Shown: piece by piece, positions 8,410 through 17,189 of the stretch
Numbering within the stretch: position 1 is the first letter of the stretch
How the letters are laid out: each line of letters starts with the position of its first letter
Assembly: GCF_048268525.1 (NCBI RefSeq)
Contig: NZ_JBLWVH010000003.1
Coordinates: 62,001 to 126,000 of the forward strand
Direction: 5' to 3'
DNA: 64,000 nucleotides
Source: Maricaulis sp048268525
GTDB lineage: Bacteria > Pseudomonadota > Alphaproteobacteria > Caulobacterales > Maricaulaceae
The notes under the pieces: model-generated
What the model saw: only the letters and a program-made list of their open reading frames with translations
Told to the model about the DNA's origin: nothing
Databases searched by the model: none
Position numbers and translations under genes: made by a program

Positions 8410-9576
8410 CTAGGACGTCGGCAATTCGAGAATGCGTTTGGAAATGATGTTGAGCTGAACCTCGGACGTGCCGCCCTCGATCGAGTTGCCCTTGGTGCGC
8501 AACCAGTGCGCAGCGGCATCATTGTCGGCACCCCATTCCAGCCCGTCCTGACCGACGCTGTCCATCATCAACTCGAGACGGCGCTTGTTCAGCTCGGTAC
8601 CGAAATATTTCAGGACCGAGGAATTGGCCCCGACGCCCTGCCCCGCCTTGGCCTCGTCGGCCACGCGTTCCATCGTCGCCATGAAAGCCAGGCCATCAAT
8701 CTCGAGCCGCGTGATGTCGGTCCGCAACATCGGATCGGCCAGGCGCCCATGCTCATCCTTGCCGATCATCTGCACAGCCACATCGCCAGCCGGACGCATG
8801 GCGCCGGAACCCATACCGCCGATCATCTCGCGCTCATGGGTCAGGAGGTATTTGGCGACCGTCCAGCCCTTGTTGAGATCGCCGACGACATTGTGCTTTT
8901 CCGCCCTGGCGTCATCGAAGAAGGTCTCGCAGAAGGGCGACTTGCCCGAAATCAGCTTGATCGGTTTGGTGGTAACACCCGGCTGACCCATGTCGACCAG
9001 GATGAATGAAATACCTTCATGCTTCTTGGCCGCAAAGTCGGTGCGGACGAGCGCAAAAATCCAGTCGGCCTGATCGGCGTAGGAGGTCCAGATCTTCTGG
9101 CCGTTGATCAGATAATGATCGCCCTTGTCCTCGCACTTGGTCATCACGGCCGCGAGGTCGGATCCGGCATTGGGCTCGGAATACCCCTGGGCCCAGCGGA
9201 TTTCACCGCGCGTGATCGGTGGCAAATGTTCCAGTTTCTGCTCGTGCGTGCCGTATTTCAGAAGCGCCGGCCCCAGCATCCAGATACCGAAGGACTGCAA
9301 CGGTGGGCGCGCCTTGATGCGCTTCATTTCCTCGCGCAGCACCTTGGCATGAGCCTTGTCCAGACCGCCACCTCCGTACTCGACAGGCCATTCCGGAACC
9401 GTCCAGCCCTTGGCCGCCATCCGGTCGAGCCACAGTTTTTGCGGTTCGCTCAGCTGGCAGTTGCGGCCACCCCAGACAATATCCTGCTCGCCGCCCATGG
9501 GCTGGCGCATTTCTTCGGGACAATTGGCCTCAAGCCAGACGCGGGTCTCTTCCCGGAAGCTTTCCAGATCGGACAT
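8410..9576 (-). CDS. Acyl-CoA dehydrogenase, catalytic-type subunit
   Basis: A 388-residue acyl-CoA dehydrogenase. I chose the ATG at 9576 (MSDLESFREE) because AAAGGGGAG lies just before it; the frame also stays open for ten codons upstream. Motifs are GYSEPNAGSDLAA and INGQKIWTSYA for flavin/substrate contacts, and SIEGGTSEVQLN near residue 370, where the Glu aligns with the catalytic base of medium-chain enzymes. It is the first gene of the minus-strand cluster, so a promoter should lie between 9577 and about 9700. It probably forms a heteromer with the next gene product. Confidence 0.88.
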   Translation of the reverse strand: MSDLESFREETRVWLEANCPEEMRQPMGGEQDIVWGGRNCQLSEPQKLWLDRMAAKGWTVPEWPVEYGGGGLDKAHAKVLREEMKRIKARPPLQSFGIWMLGPALLKYGTHEQKLEHLPPITRGEIRWAQGYSEPNAGSDLAAVMTKCEDKGDHYLINGQKIWTSYADQADWIFALVRTDFAAKKHEGISFILVDMGQPGVTTKPIKLISGKSPFCETFFDDARAEKHNVVGDLNKGWTVAKYLLTHEREMIGGMGSGAMRPAGDVAVQMIGKDEHGRLADPMLRTDITRLEIDGLAFMATMERVADEAKAGQGVGANSSVLKYFGTELNKRRLELMMDSVGQDGLEWGADNDAAAHWLRTKGNSIEGGTSEVQLNIISKRILELPTS

Positions 9577-9690
9577 GATCTCCCCTTTATCGACATTATC
9601 GAGCATTCGGTATGATGCACTTGCGAGGACGCTAACGCCGAACGCATGTCAGGTCGAGGGGAAGTAGCGGCGATTTCAGTGAAAGTTCCG

Positions 9691-9706
9691 CATGCGCAAA
9701 CGCATG
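9691..9706. promoter_or_regulatory. Candidate operator palindrome upstream of acyl-CoA cluster
   Basis: Two 6-bp arms (CATGCG / CGCATG) separated by CAAA lie about 115 bp upstream of the first gene of the catabolic cluster. The size would suit a dimeric regulator. No regulator gene is adjacent, and the site directly borders the desaturase terminator, so function is speculative. Confidence 0.25.
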
Positions 9707-9708
9707 AA

Positions 9709-9736
9709 AAAGCCCCGGCCTTGGGACCGGGGCTTT
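9709..9736 (-). terminator. Rho-independent terminator of the desaturase gene
   Basis: A 10-bp perfect stem (AAAGCCCCGG / CCGGGGCTTT) with an 8-base loop lies 35 bp past the desaturase stop. On the minus strand the stem is followed by further T residues, as expected for intrinsic termination. Confidence 0.75.
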
Positions 9737-9770
9737 CTGTCAGGCTGCAGTCGCGGTGCTACCGGTCGGA

Positions 9771-10679
9771 TCACGCAAATTGCGGCGCGATCTCGAGGTT
9801 CTTGGCGAGACCCAGGCGGCGCATCACCAGAAGCGCAGTGCCGTTGTAATCCACGACCCGGTTCCAGAAGCCCTTCTTGGGCAGATGGAGGGCCGAGCGC
9901 GGGAAATCATGGTGATGGTCGTGCAGGGCTTCACCACCGGTCAGAAGGGCCAGGAGATAGTCGAACCATTTCGGCGTTTTCATGTGACCGAAGACGTTCA
10001 CACCCAGCGTGGTGGCGTGGAATTGCAGGCCGCGACCGATGATCACACTGGCGTGGATCAGGGCGGTCAGGATCAGCGAACCACCGCTCAGCGCCACGAT
10101 CAGATAGATCACGGCCGGAATGGCAAAATGCATGACCAGCGACAGCGTGATGTGGAAGCGGTCAGCGAAATGGACCACCGGGTTTTCCTTCAGCCACATC
10201 GGCATCGGGCGGGCGAGGTCTTTCTCGTCGCGCCACAGGATCCAGCCGACCCAGGCCCAGACTTTCGATTCGAACGGATTGTGCGGATCACCGGGCTTGT
10301 CGGCAAAGCGGTGATGCTGGGAGTGGTAGTTCACCCAATCTTTCAGCGTGCCCTGCATGGCGAGGATGCAATTGATCATGATGATGACCTGGCCGGGCCA
10401 TTTGATCTCGCCGGCGCGGTGCTGCCAGATCCGGTGCAGCGGGCCGATCCCCATATTGCACAGGAAAATCGTCAGCGCGGTGACGCCGAAACACAGCGGC
10501 GCATACCACCAGCGCAGGGTCAGGCCGCCAAGGGCAAGGCCGAGGATGATCATGGTCGTCAGCAAGGCCACACCCAGGGCCGGGTAGATGATTGCCGAAA
10601 ACGCACTCGCCCAGTTGAGCGTGCGCCAGGATCTCAGGATCGCTTCGGAGCGCGCCAGAATGCGGGATTCAAGGGTCAT
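9771..10679 (-). CDS. Membrane acyl-CoA (delta-9 type) fatty acid desaturase
   Basis: A 302-residue integral membrane di-iron desaturase. Three histidine boxes are visible: HRIWQH (residues 82-87), HSQHH (119-123) and HDHHH (253-257), the set that binds two irons in stearoyl-CoA-type desaturases. Hydrophobic stretches at about 28-52, 58-78 and 165-200 fit the usual four-helix topology. The ATG at 10679 (MTLESR) is preferred; an upstream TTG would add six residues. It likely makes unsaturated acyl chains for membrane lipids. It has its own terminator and is probably monocistronic. Confidence 0.88.
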   Translation of the reverse strand: MTLESRILARSEAILRSWRTLNWASAFSAIIYPALGVALLTTMIILGLALGGLTLRWWYAPLCFGVTALTIFLCNMGIGPLHRIWQHRAGEIKWPGQVIIMINCILAMQGTLKDWVNYHSQHHRFADKPGDPHNPFESKVWAWVGWILWRDEKDLARPMPMWLKENPVVHFADRFHITLSLVMHFAIPAVIYLIVALSGGSLILTALIHASVIIGRGLQFHATTLGVNVFGHMKTPKWFDYLLALLTGGEALHDHHHDFPRSALHLPKKGFWNRVVDYNGTALLVMRRLGLAKNLEIAPQFA

Positions 10680-10762
10680 GAAGGGTACTCTCTGCAAGAA
10701 ACAAAAGAACCGGTACGGAGCTGATCGGGAGTTTCAGCTGTCGCGCACCCTGCGTCAAACTC

Positions 10763-12805
10763 TCAATGTATGGGCTGTGTCGCCTCGGCCATGCCAGTCA
10801 TAAGCGAATAACGGTCTATGGGCGCTTTCGGTAATGTCACGGTAAAGCTTGCCCCTTTGCCAGGCCGGCCCTCGGCCCGAATCATACCGCCATGGCGCTC
10901 GACAATGCGCTGGCACAAGGCGAGCCCCACCCCTGTGCCGGGATAGGAATCGCGGGCGTGCAAACGGCGGAAGACCTCGAAAATCCGTTCGGCATGATCG
11001 GCGTCGAAACCGATGCCATTATCGGTCACCGTGATCTGGCAGGTTTCCTCATCGTCCTGAACCGTCACCCCGATCCGCGGCGGGCGCTCCGGGTCACGGT
11101 ATTTCACGGCATTGCCGATCAGGTTCTGGAACAATTGCCTCAACAGAACAGGATCACCGGCCAACGCCAGTCCACGCGGATAGTCGACCTTGGCATCGCA
11201 ATCACGAATCGACATGTCGAGGTCAGACATGACACCGTCCATCAGATCGTCCAGTGACACCGGCTGAACGTCCAGCGCCACGTGTGAGGATCGTGAGTAT
11301 TGCAGCAGGTCACGGATCAGCTGGCGCATCCGGTGCGCCGCACCAGCCATCGTCTCGAGCATCCTGACGCCCCGGTCATCGAGCTTGTCGCCATAGTCGC
11401 GGACCATCAGGTCGCCAAATGTGGTGACCTTGCGCAGCGGTTCCTGCAGATCGTGCGATGCGACGGTCGCGAAACGCTCCAGCTCGACATTTGTGCGGCG
11501 CAGTTCCTGCGTCTGCTGGCGCAGCCTCTGCTCATCGGCTCTCTGGTCGGTCACATCCTGGATCACCGAAAAAATCCGCGGCGCCGGGCGCCCGGGCCCG
11601 TCGAGCGCCTGGATCCAGACGTGAACAAAGCGCTCCAACCCGTCATGTCCGCGCCGGAAACGGATTGTCTCTGCACCCAATTCCCCGCTTTCCAGCGAGG
11701 CTTCCACGAATTCGCGCGCCAGCCGGGTATCGTCCGGGTGGGTCAGGGCAAGCAGATGGTCGAGGGACAGGTCGAACGTATTCCGCTCCAGCCCGAGTAT
11801 CTCGTAGACCTCGTCGCTGGCCATCCCGGTCCCGGATGACAGATCAATCTCGACATAGCCGATCGAGGCCGCTTGCCCCGCCAGCTCCAGCATCCGCAAA
11901 CGGTCCTGGGCGCGGTTCTCGGCGGTCTTCCGCGCGGTGATGTCATCGATCGACCCCGCCATCCTCATGGCCTGGCCACCGGCATCCCATTGCGCCTGCC
12001 CGCGCGCGCGCACCCACAGATACCACCCCGCCTCATGGCATATCTGGAACTCGATATCGAAAGGTTTGCGAAGCGCCAGGTGATCATTGATGGACAGCAT
12101 GACCCGCTCGAGGTCGTCGGGATGGACCCGGCTCGAAAAATCGTCAAAAACAGGCTCGAAATCCGGGTCGGTGAAGCCCAGCACTTCCCGATATTGCGGG
12201 GACCAGAAAACACTGTCCGTACGGACATCCCATTCCCAAAATCCAACCGCCGCCCCTTTCAGGGCCAGCGAGAAACGGCGCTCTGCCTGTCGCAGCGCCA
12301 GATGATGACTGACCAGCGCCCCGGCCGTCTCCAGTACGCTGATATCGGCGGGGGTGAACGGATGCTCGCGCGGCTCCGGCGCCGTCAGGCTCAACGTCCC
12401 GTAAACCTCCCCGTTCCTGAACAGCCTGATCCCGAGATAGGTCTCCAGCGCCATCTCGCGATAACAGGGGTGATCAACGAGTTGGCTGTCAGCGGCGTGA
12501 TGGACATAGAGCGGTTTTTCCAGCGTCAGGACACGTTCACAATAGGTCGCCGCCAAGTCAAAACCCTGCCCGACCTCGATCTGTCGGTTTGCGTCGAGAA
12601 CGAATTCGACCTCGTAGCGCGGACCATCAATGCGTGAAATGATGGACAGGGGCAGCTTGAAATATCCCGTGACCTCACGCAGCAGGGCCCGGATACAAGC
12701 ATCATGTCCGCCGACACCCTCCGTACTGATTTTCACCAGTTCAAGCAGGGTTTCCTGCGCCCGGGCGTCCGGCCCAACACATCCGTCCTCGGTTGTTGTT
12801 TTCAT
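10763..12805 (-). CDS. GAF-PAS-PAS sensor histidine kinase
   Basis: About 680 residues with no clear membrane segments, so probably cytoplasmic. Order: a GAF domain (about 20-165), a first PAS/PAC (about 175-300, with FWEWDVRTDSVFWSP), a second PAS/PAC (about 305-430, with IGYVEIDLSSG), a HisKA domain with the phospho-accepting His451 in ASHDLQEPLR, and an HATPase_c domain with N-box NLIGNAVKY, DNGIGFD and GTGVGLALC. This layout resembles light- or redox-type hybrid-free kinases, but the GAF domain shows no recognisable chromophore cysteine motif. No response regulator is adjacent, so it is an orphan kinase. The ATG at 12805 lacks a strong ribosome site; a TTG nine codons upstream is an alternative start. 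Confidence 0.88.
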   Translation of the reverse strand: MKTTTEDGCVGPDARAQETLLELVKISTEGVGGHDACIRALLREVTGYFKLPLSIISRIDGPRYEVEFVLDANRQIEVGQGFDLAATYCERVLTLEKPLYVHHAADSQLVDHPCYREMALETYLGIRLFRNGEVYGTLSLTAPEPREHPFTPADISVLETAGALVSHHLALRQAERRFSLALKGAAVGFWEWDVRTDSVFWSPQYREVLGFTDPDFEPVFDDFSSRVHPDDLERVMLSINDHLALRKPFDIEFQICHEAGWYLWVRARGQAQWDAGGQAMRMAGSIDDITARKTAENRAQDRLRMLELAGQAASIGYVEIDLSSGTGMASDEVYEILGLERNTFDLSLDHLLALTHPDDTRLAREFVEASLESGELGAETIRFRRGHDGLERFVHVWIQALDGPGRPAPRIFSVIQDVTDQRADEQRLRQQTQELRRTNVELERFATVASHDLQEPLRKVTTFGDLMVRDYGDKLDDRGVRMLETMAGAAHRMRQLIRDLLQYSRSSHVALDVQPVSLDDLMDGVMSDLDMSIRDCDAKVDYPRGLALAGDPVLLRQLFQNLIGNAVKYRDPERPPRIGVTVQDDEETCQITVTDNGIGFDADHAERIFEVFRRLHARDSYPGTGVGLALCQRIVERHGGMIRAEGRPGKGASFTVTLPKAPIDRYSLMTGMAEATQPIH

Positions 12806-13029
12806 CAAAAACCACGCCAACCGACGCCCCAAACAGGTCGATTGGCTTACCTCGCCAGTCTTTCCAGATTAGCCCCGACACTCGAAAGCGACAAGCAACC
12901 CGACCGGGTACCCCTCGGCTATATACCCCAAAATATATTGATTCTTATCGTTTCTCGGGATGGACCCGCGATCATTCTTACGGTTTGGTAAGGATACTGG
13001 CTATTCGATTCACCGCTGGGGAGCTGTTG

Positions 13030-13248
13030 ATGAGAGCGATTGCGATTTTCCTGGGAAGTGCCATTGGCGTGGCTGCACTGGCCGTTGGCTGCCCACCCTC
13101 CGTCCGGACCGCTGTCGTCGAGCGGACCAGCATCCCGGAACATGTCTATGTCGAAGCCGAACGCCAGCTCGACGTCTTTGTCGCCTGGGCGCGCAATGAC
13201 GCGTCTGTGCCGCAGATCGAAGCTGAAACGACCGACGCGATCTCCTGA
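13030..13248 (+). CDS. Small predicted lipoprotein or exported protein
   Basis: A 72-residue protein starting at the ATG at 13030, preceded by GGGGAG. The N-terminus is hydrophobic and ends LAVGC at residue 21, a plausible though imperfect lipobox, so the mature protein may be a lipidated peptide of about 51 residues. The remainder is acidic and shows no known domain. It is divergent from the sensor kinase gene and convergent with ccmI, 44 bp away. I do not recognise a family. The start and signal sequence make it likely real; the function is unknown. Confidence 0.55.
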   Translation: MRAIAIFLGSAIGVAALAVGCPPSVRTAVVERTSIPEHVYVEAERQLDVFVAWARNDASVPQIEAETTDAIS

Positions 13249-13292
13249 TCAACCCGTCGTCCCGACACATCTGTCGCACTGACCACCGGGCC

Positions 13293-14147
13293 TTACTGCT
13301 CCGGCGTGTCTGACTCACCGGTCTCGGCTTCAGCTGCCGCGAGCCGGTCCTCCACCATGCCGCGATAGGCCGCATCCGCGTCGGCACCAGCCAGGATCGA
13401 GCGCCAGGCGTCGATGGCCTGCGCCCGTTCACCGCCCTGAAACTGCGCCTCCGCCATGAAGAAGCGCGCCCGCACATCTCCGGGATCGATGTCGAGGGCC
13501 CTGGCGAAGGCCTCCCTTGCGGCAGGCGTCACGATGCCGCCCGCCTCGAACAAACGAGCCTGTCCCAGCGATGCAAAGAGAAACGCCGATTCCGGCTCCC
13601 AGTTGATCGCGTTTTCAAACGCGACCGCAGCCTCGCCATAACGCCCGAGCCGGACATTGGCCTGCCCCAACACGGCCCAACCCTGCGGATTGTCCGGCCG
13701 AACCGCCAGATCAGCCCGAAGATTGTCCAGCTCGGCGAGAATTTCGCGCAACTCTTCAGGGACTTCCGGCATGCGCGCCGGCGTCATTCCGACCAGATGG
13801 GGGCTGCCCAACGTCATGTAGAGAGCCACCGCCAAAACCGCACAGGCCCCGGCCCCGGCGACCAGGCCATGCCGGAGCGGCCTCGACGCAGCACTCGACC
13901 CACCAATCATGGCCGGGTCGTCATTACCTGTTCCTGCCTGGTTGATCCGGCGACGGATATCGAGCTCGGCCTGCCGGGCCGCGTCCTCATCAATGAAGCC
14001 CAGCTCACGGTCGCGCTTCAGCTCGGCCAGCTGGCCGGCGAACGCGCCGCGACCGTCCGAGACCGGTCCCGTGACACCCCGCACGACCGGCAGGATCAGG
14101 GCCAGCGCCACGACACATGCCATCAGGGCGATCAGGATCCAGATCAT
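13293..14147 (-). CDS. ccmI: Cytochrome c biogenesis protein CcmI
   Basis: A 284-residue protein with an N-terminal membrane segment (about 1-22), a cytoplasmic loop with the family hallmark of a short coiled region rich in Glu/Arg, a second membrane segment (about 95-112), then TPR repeats (about 140-265). CcmI holds apocytochrome c for the heme ligation complex CcmFH. It is the last gene of the ccmFGHI operon, and its start overlaps the ccmH stop by 4 bp. The Glu/Ser/Thr-rich tail is unremarkable. Confidence 0.88.
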   Translation of the reverse strand: MIWILIALMACVVALALILPVVRGVTGPVSDGRGAFAGQLAELKRDRELGFIDEDAARQAELDIRRRINQAGTGNDDPAMIGGSSAASRPLRHGLVAGAGACAVLAVALYMTLGSPHLVGMTPARMPEVPEELREILAELDNLRADLAVRPDNPQGWAVLGQANVRLGRYGEAAVAFENAINWEPESAFLFASLGQARLFEAGGIVTPAAREAFARALDIDPGDVRARFFMAEAQFQGGERAQAIDAWRSILAGADADAAYRGMVEDRLAAAEAETGESDTPEQ

Positions 14148-14623
14148 GCCTGCCCCTCCTCATCGCGCAGCCGGGCCAGCTCCGCCGCCTCATCGGCATC
14201 GAGCGGCGCGTCGGCCCGGGCCGATTGGCCACGAAAGAAAATGACGATCGCCACACCGCCACCGCCGAGGGCCAGCAGCGGGAACAGCCAGAGCAGGATC
14301 GTATTGCCCTGAACCGGCGGCGACATCAGGACATAATCCCCATAGCGGGCCTGCAACCAGCCCCGGACCTCGGAGTCACTGTCGCCGGCCAGCAAGCGCT
14401 CGCGGACTATGGCCCGCATGTCGGCCGCGAGCGGTGCATTGCTTTCGTCGATGCTCTGACTCTGACAGACCACGCAGCGCAGGTCACGATAAAGACCGCG
14501 GGCGCGCTCTTCCAGGGCGGCATCCTCCATCTGCTCGTCCGGTTGGGGCGCCGCGACAGCGTGTCCGGGAGCGACCACAAGGAGGGAAAGGGCGAAAACA
14601 ATGAAAGGGGCTAGGCGCATCAT
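14144..14623 (-). CDS. ccmH: Cytochrome c maturation thiol reductase CcmH
   Basis: A 159-residue protein: signal peptide (about 1-25), then LRCVVCQSQSIDES with the redox Cys50 and Cys53, a three-helix domain and one C-terminal membrane segment (about 110-130). CcmH/CycL reduces the CXXCH disulfide of apocytochrome c in the periplasm before heme attachment. The usual LRCPVCQ is LRCVVCQ here. It overlaps both ccmG (stop 14620) and ccmI (start 14147) by 4 bp, indicating translational coupling. Confidence 0.92.
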   Translation of the reverse strand: MMRLAPFIVFALSLLVVAPGHAVAAPQPDEQMEDAALEERARGLYRDLRCVVCQSQSIDESNAPLAADMRAIVRERLLAGDSDSEVRGWLQARYGDYVLMSPPVQGNTILLWLFPLLALGGGGVAIVIFFRGQSARADAPLDADEAAELARLRDEEGQA

Positions 14624-15153
14624 GACCGCTCCAGCTCCTCGATCATCGGCAGAAGGGTATTGCGCCAGACATCTTCGGTGATGATCCCGACATGGTGATG
14701 GCGGACGCGGCCCTCGGCATCGACGAGGAAGGTTTCCGGCGCGCCGGTGATGCCCAGATCGATCGCAAGGCGTCCCTGCGCATCATCACCGACACGGCTG
14801 TAGGGATTACCATGACGGGCCAGCCAGGCCGCTCCGGCGCCCGGCTCGTCGCGCCAGTCCACGCCATAGATCGGTACCCGTCCCGAGCGGCTGATCTGCA
14901 TCAGCATCGGATGCTCGATCGCGCAGGGCGGGCACCAGGAGCCAAATACATTGAGCAGGGACACCTGGCCGAGAAGGTCGGTGTTGGACAGACCCGGATC
15001 GCCCGCCTCAAGTCCGGCAAGATCAAATGCCGGCAGTGGCCGGTCGATCATCTGACTGGGTATGGCGGACGGGTCCTGCCGCAGTCCCAACCCGAAATAG
15101 ACAAGCGTGACGGCAAAGATCGCCAGTGGCACGAACAGCAGGATCCGGTTCAT
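14620..15153 (-). CDS. ccmG: Thiol:disulfide interchange protein CcmG (DsbE)
   Basis: A 177-residue membrane-anchored thioredoxin. The N-terminal anchor spans about residues 4-22. The active site is FGSWCPPCAIEHP with Cys74 and Cys77, and the cis-Pro region GAPETFLVD follows. It supplies reductant to CcmH/apocytochrome c in the periplasm. It overlaps ccmF and ccmH by 4 bp each. Length and motifs are standard. Confidence 0.93.
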   Translation of the reverse strand: MNRILLFVPLAIFAVTLVYFGLGLRQDPSAIPSQMIDRPLPAFDLAGLEAGDPGLSNTDLLGQVSLLNVFGSWCPPCAIEHPMLMQISRSGRVPIYGVDWRDEPGAGAAWLARHGNPYSRVGDDAQGRLAIDLGITGAPETFLVDAEGRVRHHHVGIITEDVWRNTLLPMIEELERS

Positions 15154-17129
15154 CGGCCAGGCTCCTTCGCTTGAAAGGGCGCAGCCTTGGCAACCAGCGA
15201 CCGACGCCCCCGGTCAGCGATCGACAGGATACCGCCCAGCCCCAGGATCGCCGAACCGATCCACAGCCACATGGCAAAGGGATAGAGGTAGACATGCACC
15301 GGCCAGCCCCGTTCCGGACTTGGCTGACCAATCGTCACATAGAGGTCGCCGGTCACTCGGGCATGAATGGCGGACTCGGTCGTCGACATGCCACGCACCG
15401 GATAGAGGCGACGTTCAGCCGTCAGATTGCTGACCACCTGTTGATCGCGGCGCGCGGTCAGATGGCCCCGTTCGGCAACATAATTGCGCCCCTCGACCTG
15501 CTCGACACTGTCCAGCGTGATCGTGAGCTGGCGGATATCGAGATGCTGGCCCGGCATCAGGAAAGCGCTGGTCTCCTGCTTCCACGCACTCACACCGGTA
15601 ATGGCAAAGACCACAACGGCCAGGCCGAAATGGGCCACAGCCATGCCCCATATGCCCAGGGGCAGGCGCGCCATGCGCGCCAACGAGGCCTGCAATGCGA
15701 TCTCGCCCAGCTTGAAACGCTTGGCGAGGTCAATCATCACGCCGACCGCGATCCAGACAGCCAGAGCGGTACCCAGCGCGCCGGCGATCAGGCCGCGATC
15801 CGCAATCCACAGCGCGACCACGCCGCCGGCAATGGCGGCGATGGCGGCGGGTGCAAGATCGCGCAGGACCGGCATCAGCTTGCCGCGCTTCCAGGCCAGC
15901 AGGCCGGAGATCGGTACCAGCACCAGAAGCGCGCCCAGCATCGGATTGAAGGTATTGTTGTAGAAGGGTGCCCCGACCGTCACCGTCTCATTGCTGACCG
16001 TGCTGATGAAGAGCGGATAGAATGTGCCGAAAAACACCAGGGCACAGGCCGCTGCCAGGACCAGGTTGTTGATCAGCAAAAGGCTCTCCCGGCTGATCGC
16101 CGAGAATACGCCGGTCGGTTTGAGAAGCCCCGCTCGCAGACCGTAGATCAGCAAGGAGCCGCCGATCAGCGCGACCAGAATGGCGAGGATGAAAACACCG
16201 CGTTCAGGATCGACGGCAAAGGCATGCACCGAGGTGATGATACCGGAGCGCACCAGGAAGGTCCCGGCCATCGACAGGGCGAAGGTCATCAGGGCCAACA
16301 GGATGGTCCAAGCCTTCAGCGTGTCGCGCTTTTCCATCACCCGCAGTGAGTGGATGAAAGCGGTCCCCGCCAGCCACGGCATCAGGGAGGCGTTCTCGAC
16401 CGGGTCCCAGGCCCACCAGCCACCCCAGCCCAGCTCGTAATAGGCCCAGCTGGCGCCCAGCGCGATACCGATGGTGAGGAAGGTCCACGCGGTCAGCGCC
16501 CAGGGCCGCACGATCCGCGCCCAGCGGGCATCGACCCGGCCATCAATCAGCGCCGCAACGGCAAAGGAGAAGGTGATCGAGAAGCCGACATAGCCGGCAT
16601 AGAGCATGGGCGGGTGCGAGGCGAGACCGGGGTCCTGCAACAGCGGATTGAGATCCTGGCCGTTCTCCGGCCCCGGCCACAGGCGGGCAAACGGGTTGGA
16701 GGTGAACAAGAGGAAGGCCGTAAAGGCCGCCGTGATCAGTGATTGCACGGCAAAGGTCAGCGAGATCAGCCGCGCCTCGACCGGCTTGGCCGACCAGGCC
16801 AGCGCTGCCGTATAGCCCGTAAGGATCAGCCCCCACAGAAGCATCGAGCCTTCATGATTGCCCCACACGCCGGTGATTTTGTACAGCATCGGCTTGTCGG
16901 TATGCGAGTTCTCGGCGACGACCAGCGCGGTGAAGTCTGACGTCGCGAACAGCACCGTCAGACAGGCAAAGGCAGCCAGAACCAGCACGAATTGGGCGAT
17001 CGCCCCGGCACGCGCAAACCCGTGCACCACCGCGTCCCGTGTGCGCAGTCCCGCAAACAGGGCCAGCGACTGGAACAGCGCCACCACAAAGGCAAGGATG
17101 AGGGCAAACTGCCCGAGTTCAGCAATCAT
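15150..17129 (-). CDS. ccmF: Heme lyase subunit CcmF
   Basis: A 659-residue polytopic protein. The tryptophan-rich heme-handling motif GWGGWWAWDPVEN lies near residue 235, with conserved periplasmic and membrane histidines nearby (WGNHEGSMLLW near residue 91). About 14-15 membrane segments are expected. CcmF accepts heme from holo-CcmE and, with CcmH/CcmI, ligates it to apocytochromes c. In many alphaproteobacteria ccmE lies directly upstream of ccmF; here the upstream gene is a symporter, so ccmE must be elsewhere. Confidence 0.93.
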   Translation of the reverse strand: MIAELGQFALILAFVVALFQSLALFAGLRTRDAVVHGFARAGAIAQFVLVLAAFACLTVLFATSDFTALVVAENSHTDKPMLYKITGVWGNHEGSMLLWGLILTGYTAALAWSAKPVEARLISLTFAVQSLITAAFTAFLLFTSNPFARLWPGPENGQDLNPLLQDPGLASHPPMLYAGYVGFSITFSFAVAALIDGRVDARWARIVRPWALTAWTFLTIGIALGASWAYYELGWGGWWAWDPVENASLMPWLAGTAFIHSLRVMEKRDTLKAWTILLALMTFALSMAGTFLVRSGIITSVHAFAVDPERGVFILAILVALIGGSLLIYGLRAGLLKPTGVFSAISRESLLLINNLVLAAACALVFFGTFYPLFISTVSNETVTVGAPFYNNTFNPMLGALLVLVPISGLLAWKRGKLMPVLRDLAPAAIAAIAGGVVALWIADRGLIAGALGTALAVWIAVGVMIDLAKRFKLGEIALQASLARMARLPLGIWGMAVAHFGLAVVVFAITGVSAWKQETSAFLMPGQHLDIRQLTITLDSVEQVEGRNYVAERGHLTARRDQQVVSNLTAERRLYPVRGMSTTESAIHARVTGDLYVTIGQPSPERGWPVHVYLYPFAMWLWIGSAILGLGGILSIADRGRRSLVAKAAPFQAKEPGR

Positions 17130-17189
17130 GCCGCCGACTTGTTACGGGATGCGCCGAAGGTCAAGGCGCGAGGTGTCGCAGGGAGGGGG

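Noticed and set aside
10763..12805. Bacteriophytochrome
   Set aside because: GAF plus PAS plus kinase order is similar, but there is no PHY domain and no recognisable bilin-binding motif.
15126..16349. 407-codon plus-strand open frame inside ccmF
   Set aside because: Antisense to ccmF; Gln/His/Arg-rich translation typical of GC-rich shadow frames.
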